Virus record (IMG/VR): IMGVR_UViG_3300008107_000276
Coordinates: 1 to 28,979 of that record
Source of the DNA: a virus
Direction: 5' to 3' (one strand)
DNA length: 28,979 bases
This document shows positions 25,204 to 28,979 of this stretch, piece after piece. Numbering within the stretch: position 1 is the stretch's first letter; each line of letters begins with the position of its first letter. Below the pieces are notes generated by a model. That model saw only the letters and a program-made list of their open reading frames with translations. It was not told where the DNA came from and made no database searches. Made by a program: the position numbers and the translations under genes.

Positions 25204-25233
25204 CAAAGATAATATTTACCCACACATATGCAA
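25204..25233 (-). promoter_or_regulatory. Leftward Bacteroidota-type promoter PL2
   Basis: The -7 box TATCTTTG (25211-25204) and TTG (25233-25231) within CTTGCAT have the same 19-nt spacing as PL1, and both are followed by GCA after the -7 box. The two promoters look like copies. Transcription from PL2 would meet a terminator after about 60 nt. Confidence 0.55.
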
Positions 25234-25255
25234 GTATTTATTTTCCTGTTTTAAT

Positions 25256-25281
25256 ATTGCACATCACATTACCGGTGCAAT
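25256..25281. promoter_or_regulatory. Inverted repeat, candidate operator
   Basis: ATTGCAC (25256-25262) and GTGCAAT (25275-25281) form a perfect 7-bp dyad with a 12-bp centre. It lies upstream of PL2 and of the rightward promoter, in the space expected for a regulator binding site. The nearby XRE-type protein is a candidate ligand, but this is not shown. Confidence 0.35.
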
Positions 25282-25314
25282 GCCAGATTCATAATGTTTG
25301 TTTTGTTTGTTTCA

Positions 25315-25341
25315 AAGAGCAGCTTTCGGGCTGCTTTTTTA
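25315..25341 (+). terminator. Rightward intrinsic terminator
   Basis: AGCAGC (25318-25323) pairs with GCTGCT (25330-25335) around a 6-nt loop TTTCGG, flanked by AAA and TTTTTT. This is a strong standard terminator. It would stop rightward transcription from the leftward operon side before the rightward promoter, which isolates the early operon. Confidence 0.7.
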
Positions 25342-25401
25342 TTTTCACGTAAAATTATTGACTTAATTATCAATAAGTTACAAAACTGATGTAAAAAATA
25401 C

Positions 25402-25437
25402 TTGACTTGTATAGGATAACGAATATACATTTGTATA
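25402..25437 (+). promoter_or_regulatory. Rightward promoter PR with overlapping dyad
   Basis: The -7 box TACATTTG (25426-25433) matches TAnnTTTG, with TTG at 25402-25404 (21 nt upstream). The perfect dyad TATACA-TT-TGTATA (25424-25437) covers the -7 box, so a bound dimer would block transcription. The start should be near 25440, 20 nt before the first rightward gene. Confidence 0.65.
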
Positions 25438-25459
25438 CACAAAACAACGACAAAACATT

Positions 25460-25591
25460 ATGTACACAACAGACACAACAATCTACGCAAACTTAGCACT
25501 AATTGGATTACTGCTGGTTATTATGGGTATCGCTTACATTCTTTACCCTTCAATTAAAGATGACTTCGAAAAATTTAAAGACTTGAACTAA
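25460..25591 (+). CDS. 43-aa single-pass membrane protein
   Basis: ATG at 25460, TAA ending at 25591, sharing one base with the next ATG. Residues about 11-29 are strongly hydrophobic (NLALIGLLLVIMGIAYILY), followed by an acidic/basic cytoplasmic-type tail (SIKDDFEKFKDLN). It is the first gene after promoter PR, which supports that it is expressed. Function unknown. Confidence 0.6.
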   Translation: MYTTDTTIYANLALIGLLLVIMGIAYILYPSIKDDFEKFKDLN

Positions 25592-25800
25592 TGAGAAACT
25601 TACTTGAAAGACTGAAGCCGGAGCATAAGGCTAAACTTAAAGAACTTGAATCCAAATATCCAACTACTATCCAAGGCATTTATAGTGATTTAAGTAAAAC
25701 ACATTTCTATACAGAACTTACTATCGGGATAGCAGCGACTATGTGTTCTCATTTAGACCTTACATTAACTCACATTTTAGACTTATTTGATGACAAATAA
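25591..25800 (+). CDS. 69-aa helical protein of phage early operon
   Basis: It starts MRNLLERLKPEHKAKLKELE and is mostly helical, with SKYPTTIQGIYSDLSKTHFY and a C-terminal LTLTHILDLF. I know proteins of this size and pattern beside HTH genes in Bacteroidota phages and prophages, without a known function. Overlap TAATG upstream and about 11 nt with the HTH gene downstream. Confidence 0.55.
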   Translation: MRNLLERLKPEHKAKLKELESKYPTTIQGIYSDLSKTHFYTELTIGIAATMCSHLDLTLTHILDLFDDK

Positions 25801-25978
25801 CATATTCAAACAGGCACGAGAAAACGCTGGTTTAAGCGTGCTAAAATTAGCAGCCATATCAAATGTTAGCAGACCTACTATTCACGCAATAGAGGCGGGC
25901 AAATACACTAACTTAGCCAGTATGACAAAGGTTGCTAAGGCCCTAAATAAAAAAGTATTAATCACTTTAATAGATTAG
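25790..25978 (+). CDS. XRE-family HTH regulator (Cro/C1-type)
   Basis: 62 aa from ATG 25790 (MTNNIFKQARENAGLSVLKL); a TTG three bases earlier is not needed. The HTH occupies about residues 6-58: ARENAGLSVLKLAAISNVSR and PTIHAIEAGKYTNLASMTKV, with the recognition helix around SRPTIHAIEAGK. The protein is the DNA-binding domain alone, like Cro-type repressors or HigA-like antitoxins. No toxin gene is next to it. It may bind the dyads at 25256-25281 or 25424-25437 and so control PR and PL. It overlaps the preceding gene by 11 nt. Confidence 0.7.
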   Translation: MTNNIFKQARENAGLSVLKLAAISNVSRPTIHAIEAGKYTNLASMTKVAKALNKKVLITLID

Positions 25979-25981
25979 ATC

Positions 25982-26119
25982 ATGTACACTTGTGATAAAT
26001 GCGGCAAAGAATTTTCAATCCCTGTTATGGTTGATACAGGTGGAGAATACGGGAACACTCCATATACTGAACCTGCAAGCCCATGCTGTGAGGATAATTT
26101 TGAGGAAGTGGAAAGCTAA
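25982..26119 (+). CDS. 45-aa zinc-ribbon-like protein
   Basis: ATG 25982-25984, TAA 26117-26119. Cys pairs at MYTCDKCGKEF (4, 7) and PASPCCEDNF (35, 36) can form one zinc site. The tail is acidic (EDNFEEVES). It begins 3 nt after the HTH stop, so it belongs to the early operon, and its stop codon lies in the first attC-like core (AGCTAAC). That makes it the last phage-type gene or the first cassette gene. Confidence 0.6.
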   Translation: MYTCDKCGKEFSIPVMVDTGGEYGNTPYTEPASPCCEDNFEEVES

Positions 26120-26245
26120 CGGTTTGCGGCTTGTAGCTGAAAGGGTTTTAGAAGCACACAGTTTCGACCTTCCACTACTGCCGATTAGAACCACAAATGA
26201 CGAATGTAGCACGTCAGCCCTTTTTGCTACAAACCGCTGTTACCT
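26114..26245 (+). other. attC-like site 1 (132 nt)
   Basis: R'' AGCTAAC (26114-26120) pairs with R' GTTACCT (26239-26245) through TAAC/GTTA. Unpaired spacers are GGTTT (5 nt) and T (1 nt). Then GCGG pairs with CCGC, a C/A mismatch follows, and a further stem of about 16 bp (TTGTAGC, then AAAGGG) is complete. The loop holds an ATG at 26197. Confidence 0.7.
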
Positions 26246-26265
26246 GCTGGGCGGTTTATCAGTAG
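26197..26265 (+). CDS. Possible 22-codon leader ORF inside attC-like site 1
   Basis: The ATG follows the A-rich ACCACAA in the loop. The frame (MTNVARQPFLLQTAVTCWAV) crosses the core GTT as Ala-Val and stops at TAG (26263-26265), 20 nt before the DUF3307 start. It may aid translation of the next gene by coupling. No independent support. Confidence 0.25.
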   Translation: MTNVARQPFLLQTAVTCWAVYQ

Positions 26266-26285
26266 GAACTTAAATTAAAAAATAA

Positions 26286-26660
26286 ATGCAAACACAAATT
26301 TTAATCGGATTATTTATCTGCCATTTTTTAGCAGATTACACACATTTATCAACTGCTTGGATGCTTAATGCAAAGCGACTTGGAAAGCCATTATTTCCAA
26401 TATTCATTCACGCTGCGATGCACACAATGTTAATGTCGCTTGTTTTAGGGTTGTTTATTGGCTTTACAAATGATTGGGCTTACTTGGTAATATTCCAATG
26501 GGTAACACACTTTTTAATTGATACTTGGAAAGGTAAAATGAATGTGTGGTTTCCTGCACTACAATCACCTGCTAATAAATGGCATTGGATTGTGTATGGA
26601 TTTGACCAATTATTACACGCTTTGGTTATTATCGGAATGTCATTATATGCAGTATCTTAG
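26286..26660 (+). CDS. DUF3307 membrane protein (cassette gene)
   Basis: 124 aa, about four hydrophobic segments (2-16, 38-58, 62-80, 106-123). Conserved polar residues fit the DUF3307 pattern: HFLADY (His13, Asp17), FIHAAMHT (His42, His46), THFLIDTWKGK (His75, Asp79) and FDQLLHALV (Asp107, His111). The family is common in phages and bacteria and its function is unknown; the buried His/Asp may bind metal. The ATG follows AAATTAAAAAATAA, a good leader for this group. The stop is 6 nt before attC-like site 2. Confidence 0.7.
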   Translation: MQTQILIGLFICHFLADYTHLSTAWMLNAKRLGKPLFPIFIHAAMHTMLMSLVLGLFIGFTNDWAYLVIFQWVTHFLIDTWKGKMNVWFPALQSPANKWHWIVYGFDQLLHALVIIGMSLYAVS

Positions 26661-26666
26661 CCTTGC

Positions 26667-26720
26667 AGGTAACGGACGAGTATTTGCGCTCGTTTTAATG
26701 ACGCAAATACTGTGTTATAT
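26667..26720 (+). other. attC-like site 2 (54 nt)
   Basis: R'' AGGTAAC (26667-26673) and R' GTTATAT (26714-26720). Spacers GGACGA and TGT are unpaired. GTATTTGCG (26680-26688) pairs perfectly with CGCAAATAC (26702-26710). The loop is CTCGTTTTAATGA, nearly the same as in site 3. Confidence 0.7.
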
Positions 26721-26748
26721 GATGTAAAAAATTTGTTCTTTTGTATTT

Positions 26749-26873
26749 GGGGAGCTGGCGGAATTGGAATACGGCAGTAGATTGGCGGAAGCACCACGAA
26801 GTCGCCCGTAAGCAGAAATGCTGGTATAAAACCTTAGCTCTGTGGTTTGCAGGTTCGAATCCTGCGCTCCCTA
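26749..26873 (+). tRNA. tRNA-like element, tRNA-Leu-like ends with enlarged centre
   Basis: Acceptor stem GGGGAGC pairs with GCTCCCT (one G-U), followed by A and CAAA rather than CCA. The T arm is perfect: GCAGG-TTCGAAT-CCTGC (26849-26865). The 5' part TGGCGGAATTGG is like the D arm of tRNA-Leu, but its 3' side (CGGC) leaves a mismatch. The span is 125 nt, against 80-95 for class II tRNAs, and the middle (26775-26845) has no clear anticodon arm; it can form GGCG/CGCC and AAACC/GGTTT stems. It is either a tRNA with an inserted segment, a degenerate tRNA, or a tRNA mimic. It is the only content of its cassette. Confidence 0.55.
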
Positions 26874-26888
26874 CAAATTTTTTATTTC

Positions 26889-26942
26889 ATATAACGGCTG
26901 CGTATAGGCGGTCGTTTTAATGCCGCCTATACGTTGTTATAA
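26889..26942 (+). other. attC-like site 3 (54 nt)
   Basis: R'' ATATAAC (26889-26895), R' GTTATAA (26936-26942). Unpaired spacers GGCTG and TT. CGTATAGGCGG (26901-26911) pairs over 11 bp with 26923-26933. The loop is TCGTTTTAATG. It has the cleanest attC layout in the array. Confidence 0.75.
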
Positions 26943-26979
26943 GTTGGCTGCGGATTATTAACGAAAAACTTAAATTGAA

Positions 26980-27624
26980 ATGAAAATATTAATAGCTTGT
27001 GAGGAGAGCCAAGAAGTTTGCAGAGCTTTCCGAGAATTAGGATTTGAGGCTTATAGTTGTGACCTACAAGAATGTAGCGGAGGACATCCCGAATGGCATA
27101 TTGTAGGAGATGCAATAAAAGAGGCTTATAGTGGTAAATATGATATGATGATTGCACACCCACCTTGCACTTATATGAGTAAGGCAGGAGCAAGATGGAT
27201 GTATCCAACGGCAGGTAATTTGTGCCAAGATAGATATGCAAAAGCAATTGAAGCGAAGGCTATGTTTTTGGAACTACTTAATGCACCGATTGAATTTATT
27301 GCAGTTGAAAACCCGACACCATTAAAAGTAGTTGAATTGCCAAAACATAGCCAAGCGATACAGCCATACGAATATGGACACGAATACAGTAAACGAACTT
27401 TATTATGGTTGAAAAATTTGCCACTATTAAAGCCGACTGATATTCAAAGCAACTATAAGCCGTATTTACCGAGCAATACTGGAGGGAAGAAACGAGGACA
27501 GAAATACCATTCTGTAAGCATCACTCAAAAAGAAAGCTCAAAAACTTTTAGTGGGGTGGCAAAAGCTATGGCTGAACAATGGGGAACTTTCATTCGGAGC
27601 AGGAACGTAGCAGCTTGCTTATAA
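26980..27624 (+). CDS. C5-cytosine methyltransferase-like protein (cassette gene)
   Basis: 214 aa. MKILIACEESQEVCRAFREL is a Rossmann SAM-binding start, YSCDLQEC (about 25-32) has the ribose-binding Asp, MIAHPPCTYMSKAG (58-70) carries the Pro-Cys catalytic motif IV and AVENP (108-112) the motif VI Glu. QPYEYGHEYSKRTLLWLKNL is typical of the short phage-associated branch of this superfamily. There is no clear target-recognition domain (DNA C5 methylases are usually over 300 aa), so the substrate is uncertain. It starts 34 nt after site 3, and its stop overlaps site 4. No partner nuclease is next to it. Confidence 0.7.
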   Translation: MKILIACEESQEVCRAFRELGFEAYSCDLQECSGGHPEWHIVGDAIKEAYSGKYDMMIAHPPCTYMSKAGARWMYPTAGNLCQDRYAKAIEAKAMFLELLNAPIEFIAVENPTPLKVVELPKHSQAIQPYEYGHEYSKRTLLWLKNLPLLKPTDIQSNYKPYLPSNTGGKKRGQKYHSVSITQKESSKTFSGVAKAMAEQWGTFIRSRNVAACL

Positions 27625-27714
27625 TGAACAAGTGTTTAAACAGTGCCCGACTTATAGCACAAAACGAACTACAAAGAACTGAACTAAGGGCATTGTTTAA
27701 ACATAGTGTTATGT
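27623..27714 (+). other. attC-like site 4 (92 nt)
   Basis: R'' AATGAAC (27623-27629) is degenerate (GAAC instead of TAAC); R' GTTATGT is at 27708-27714. GTTTAAACAGTGCCC (27634-27648) pairs with GGGCATTGTTTAAAC (27688-27702), 15 positions with one G-U. The loop of 39 nt has no ATG. This is the weakest core but a strong stem. Confidence 0.6.
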
Positions 27715-27823
27715 GGCGTGAGCGTTAGGCGGTGCGGTGGTAGCGAACCGTTGCCGCACGAAGCGTGGACAATGCGAGGAACAGCTTCCATGCCCGAAGC
27801 ATTATTGAGGGTGCGGCAATGGC
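27715..27823 (+). ncRNA. GC-rich non-coding cassette body with alternative stems
   Basis: No convincing gene is seen, and GC is clearly higher than in neighbours. GTGCGG (27732-27737) can pair with CCGCAC (27754-27759), or TTGCCGCAC (27751-27759) can pair perfectly with GTGCGGCAA (27811-27819). In the second fold AATGC/GCATT and ATGC/GCAT stems nest inside. Two exclusive folds suggest a structured RNA, or the remains of an older recombination site; GTTAGGC at 27725-27731 equals a consensus core but has no partner. Confidence 0.3.
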
Positions 27824-27957
27824 ACATAACGTGATGCAGCTTGGCGACAGGCTGCGATTTTGGAACACGAATTTTCACTTAACAACAAAACAAAACATGG
27901 AACACGAAACTAAATTATCAGACTACACTCGCAGCTTGCGCCAAACTGCTGTTATGC
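27824..27957 (+). other. attC-like site 5 (134 nt)
   Basis: R'' ACATAAC (27824-27830), R' GTTATGC (27951-27957). Spacers GTGAT and T. GCAG pairs with CTGC, a C/A mismatch follows, then TTGGCG pairs with CGCCAA, one bulged A, and CAGGCTGCGA pairs with TCGCAGCTTG (one G-U). The loop contains an A-rich leader and the start codon of the next gene (27897). Confidence 0.7.
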
Positions 27958-28157
27958 CTCGTTTTTTTATCGGGCAGGAAGTCAAAACAGAACACGGTAT
28001 TGGTATTATAGTAGCCATTGAAATGCCACACAACGGACTTTATTTACAGCCCGAAAGAGCCGAAGCGGTTGTTTGGTATAGCACAGAAAGAGCATTTGAA
28101 GAAGGCATCAAATGGGTTAGCTTCACGTATAAATTGTCGGAATTGTCGGCTGTTTAA
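27897..28157 (+). CDS. 86-aa unknown protein whose start lies in an attC-like loop
   Basis: Start at ATG 27897, preceded by AACAACAAAACAAAAC, an excellent A-rich leader. The first 18 codons run through the 3' arm of site 5, GTT of the core encodes Val19 and the ATG inside GTTATG is codon 20. The cassette-borne part is MPRFFIGQEVKTEHGIGIIV, then MPHNGLYLQPERAEAVVWYS and WVSFTYKLSEL. The repeated short strands resemble an SH3-like barrel, but no family is named. An alternative start is the core ATG at 27954 (67 aa). Confidence 0.6.
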   Translation: MEHETKLSDYTRSLRQTAVMPRFFIGQEVKTEHGIGIIVAIEMPHNGLYLQPERAEAVVWYSTERAFEEGIKWVSFTYKLSELSAV

Positions 28158-28163
28158 AATGGG

Positions 28164-28296
28164 GCATAATGTTCCGCAGCCTTGCTTAGTGCGGGCTTAA
28201 CAAGTAAAATTTATATTATGAAAACAGAAGAATATTTTAACGAAGGAACTCCTTTTGAAAGCATGAAACCCGCATTGAGCAAGGGTGCTGTTATGC
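28164..28296 (+). other. attC-like site 6 (133 nt)
   Basis: R'' GCATAAT (28164-28170, last base C in most sites), R' GTTATGC (28290-28296). Spacers GTTCC and T. The stem between 28176-28198 and 28266-28288 has 23 positions (GCAGCCTTGCTTAGTGCGGG on the left), with two mismatches and two G-U pairs. The loop has an ATG at 28218. Confidence 0.75.
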
Positions 28297-28511
28297 GATG
28301 CCCTTCTAAACTCATTCTTGAAAACCGAACTGATTTGCCAATGGTAGATTTTTTAAGGTTAGCTCAAGAAGTGGTTTCAATGGGTCGCATTTCAAACGAT
28401 GATAAGCAATATTGCTACTTAACTGCATTTACTATTGACGGTAAAGAATACCACATTGTAAGCGACCTTAACGAAAAGTCGGATAAGCTAACCTTTTACA
28501 AGCGTCCATAG
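28218..28511 (+). CDS. 97-aa unknown protein whose start lies in an attC-like loop
   Basis: ATG 28218 is preceded by AAGTAAAATTTATATT. The first 24 codons (MKTEEYFNEGTPFESMKPAL, then SKGA) lie in site 6. GTT of the core is Val25, followed by Met26. The cassette part begins MRCPSKLILENRTDLPMVDF and ends in a beta hairpin (AFTIDGKEYHIVSDL). No family recognised. As in the previous cassette, Ala-Val-Met marks the recombination core. Confidence 0.6.
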   Translation: MKTEEYFNEGTPFESMKPALSKGAVMRCPSKLILENRTDLPMVDFLRLAQEVVSMGRISNDDKQYCYLTAFTIDGKEYHIVSDLNEKSDKLTFYKRP

Positions 28512-28517
28512 GGTATC

Positions 28518-28642
28518 GCATAACGTTTTCGGGCTTTGCGAAGTGGCTGAACCCGAAGTTCAATAGAATTACTAAACTTAAAAATTAAAAACGAATGTTG
28601 ATAGAAGAACTAAACAGCCATTTTGCCAAACCCGTGTTATGC
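28518..28642 (+). other. attC-like site 7 (125 nt)
   Basis: R'' GCATAAC (28518-28524), R' GTTATGC (28636-28642). Spacers GTTTT and T. CGGG pairs with CCCG, a C/A mismatch follows, then TT/AA, one mismatch, and GCGAAGTGGCTG pairs with CAGCCATTTTGC (two G-U). The loop carries an A-rich leader and an ATG at 28595. Confidence 0.7.
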
Positions 28643-28669
28643 CTAGTGCTTTTGATTATTAAACTTTAA
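28595..28669 (+). CDS. Possible 24-codon leader ORF in attC-like site 7
   Basis: It follows TTAAAAATTAAAAACGA. It reads through the stem and core in a different frame from the other sites (core read as GTG-TTA-TGC) and stops at 28667-28669, 11 nt before the next cassette gene. It could act in translational coupling or simply be out of frame after cassette exchange. Confidence 0.3.
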   Translation: MLIEELNSHFAKPVLCLVLLIIKL

Positions 28670-28680
28670 ATTAAATAAAA

Positions 28681-28896
28681 ATGGATATTACAGAAGAAAT
28701 GATTGAAGATTGTGTTTCAGATTTGTCAATCAACGGCAAATACAACAAACTTTACCAAATGCTTATTAATGAGGTTGAAAACCAAATTTCAGATAAGCGT
28801 CTAAATTCAATGGTAGATACATTGAACTATGTCGGATTGGATTGTCGTAAGATGTCAAAACTTGAAATTTTGTTTGAATACTCGAAGCTCATTTAG
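28681..28896 (+). CDS. 71-aa unknown helical protein (cassette gene)
   Basis: ATG 28681 after TTAAATTAAATAAAA, a good leader. The product is helical and acidic (MDITEEMIEDCVSDLSINGK, KYNKLYQMLINEVENQ, LNSMVDTLNYVGLDCRKMS). No membrane segment or known motif. It lies entirely between attC-like sites 7 and 8, a one-gene cassette. Confidence 0.55.
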   Translation: MDITEEMIEDCVSDLSINGKYNKLYQMLINEVENQISDKRLNSMVDTLNYVGLDCRKMSKLEILFEYSKLI

Positions 28897-28902
28897 CATT
28901 GG

Positions 28903-28979
28903 GCATAACTACTTTATATGTGCAACTTAAAGGTAACACTTCAATGATAACAAGGCTTAACGATATACCAACAGAGCAA
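28903..28979 (+). other. attC-like site 8, left half (cut by window end)
   Basis: R'' GCATAAC (28903-28909), then a 5-nt spacer TACTT and the start of the left arm TATATGTGCAAC. An ATG (28944) with an open frame to the window end lies where the loop should be, as in sites 5-7. The right arm and R' would be outside the window. Confidence 0.5.

Larger units (their letters stand above)
26114..28979 (+). mobile_element. Integron-like gene cassette array without visible integrase
   Basis: Eight attC-like palindromes (one cut by the window edge) separate seven units of 130-770 bp, with every gene on the plus strand. The sites share an AAC...GTT core, asymmetric unpaired spacers and stems with a different sequence in each, which argues against a dispersed REP-like repeat. 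No IntI-type integrase or attI-like site appears between the phage operon and the first site, so this is an integrase-less cluster in the window, or the integrase lies to the right. The window ends inside the array. Confidence 0.7.

Noticed and set aside
25787-25978. Toxin-antitoxin pair around the HTH gene
   Set aside because: The neighbours (69-aa helical protein, zinc-ribbon protein) show no known toxin motif; the HTH protein fits a phage regulator equally well.
26015-26212. Minus-strand frame opposite the zinc-ribbon gene
   Set aside because: Shadow of the palindrome and the opposite gene, with no leader.
25992-26273. 93-codon plus-strand frame over the zinc-ribbon gene
   Set aside because: It is out of frame with the Cys-rich 45-aa gene and runs into the arms of attC-like site 1; its peptide has no sensible pattern.
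26749-26873. tRNA as the prophage attachment site
   Set aside because: Phages often integrate at tRNA genes, but this one lies inside a cassette, past the array start, and no repeat of its 3' end is seen elsewhere in the window.
26927-27247. Minus-strand frame opposite the methylase-like gene
   Set aside because: Shadow of a gene with clear catalytic motifs on the plus strand.
27725-27731. GTTAGGC as an additional attC core
   Set aside because: It equals the consensus right core but no complementary left core or arm was found within about 150 bases, so it is not called as a site.
27684-27878. Minus-strand 64-codon frame in the non-coding cassette
   Set aside because: Composition is that of structured DNA read through; no leader or family pattern.
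27765-27896. N-terminal extension of the 86-aa protein to 27765
   Set aside because: It would translate the whole left arm of site 5; the A-rich leader points to 27897.
26114-28979. CRISPR array
   Set aside because: Repeats are palindromes with different sequences and variable spacing around genes; there are no constant repeats, uniform spacers or cas genes.

Overview
The window looks like the genome of a tailed siphovirus or prophage of a Bacteroidota host, followed on the right by an integron-like array of small gene cassettes. Support for the host group: promoters of the TAnnTTTG type with an upstream TTG, almost no Shine-Dalgarno sequences, A-rich leaders, low GC, and structural proteins of types I know mainly from Bacteroidota phages (DUF6712-like connector, DUF6291-like replication protein, XkdF-like protease beside a scaffold with a beta-rich head).

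Leftward phage block (minus strand, about 25100 down to 1). Transcription runs from a control region at 25000-25460. The order is: replication (DUF6291-like initiator with an internal iteron cluster, then DnaB helicase), small proteins, a metallophosphoesterase, a sigma-like regulator, a glycan/methyl-transfer cassette (two GT-B glycosyltransferases, one class I methyltransferase, one small protein), a lipoprotein, small and large terminase, a tail-assembly chaperone with a clear -1 frameshift extension, tail-completion, baseplate-like and tape-measure proteins, protease, scaffold, major capsid protein, candidate tail-tube protein, portal, connectors, fibre/adhesin genes, and membrane proteins at the left edge. 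Most genes overlap by 1 or 4 bases (TAATG, ATGA), so this is one tightly coupled operon. A terminator lies between the capsid/tube genes and the portal. The head genes come after the tape-measure gene and the portal after the capsid gene, which is not the usual siphovirus order.

Control region (25000-25460). It holds two leftward promoters with the same architecture, a leftward terminator between them that would leave a 60-nt RNA, a possible attenuator ahead of the initiator gene, two inverted repeats, a rightward terminator, and a rightward promoter overlapped by a dyad.

Right block (plus strand, 25460-28979). A short early operon (single-TM protein, 69-aa protein, XRE-type HTH protein, zinc-ribbon protein) runs directly into eight successive imperfect palindromes. 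Each has the layout of an integron attC site: an AAC/GTT core at the ends, unequal unpaired spacers, then a long imperfect stem. Between them lie a DUF3307 membrane protein, a tRNA-like RNA, a C5-methyltransferase-like protein, a GC-rich non-coding cassette and three small unknown proteins, with every gene on the plus strand. No integron integrase is visible. The most unusual point is that the long attC-like sites carry an A-rich start region and an ATG in their loop. In two of them that reading frame continues across the recombination core into the next cassette gene.
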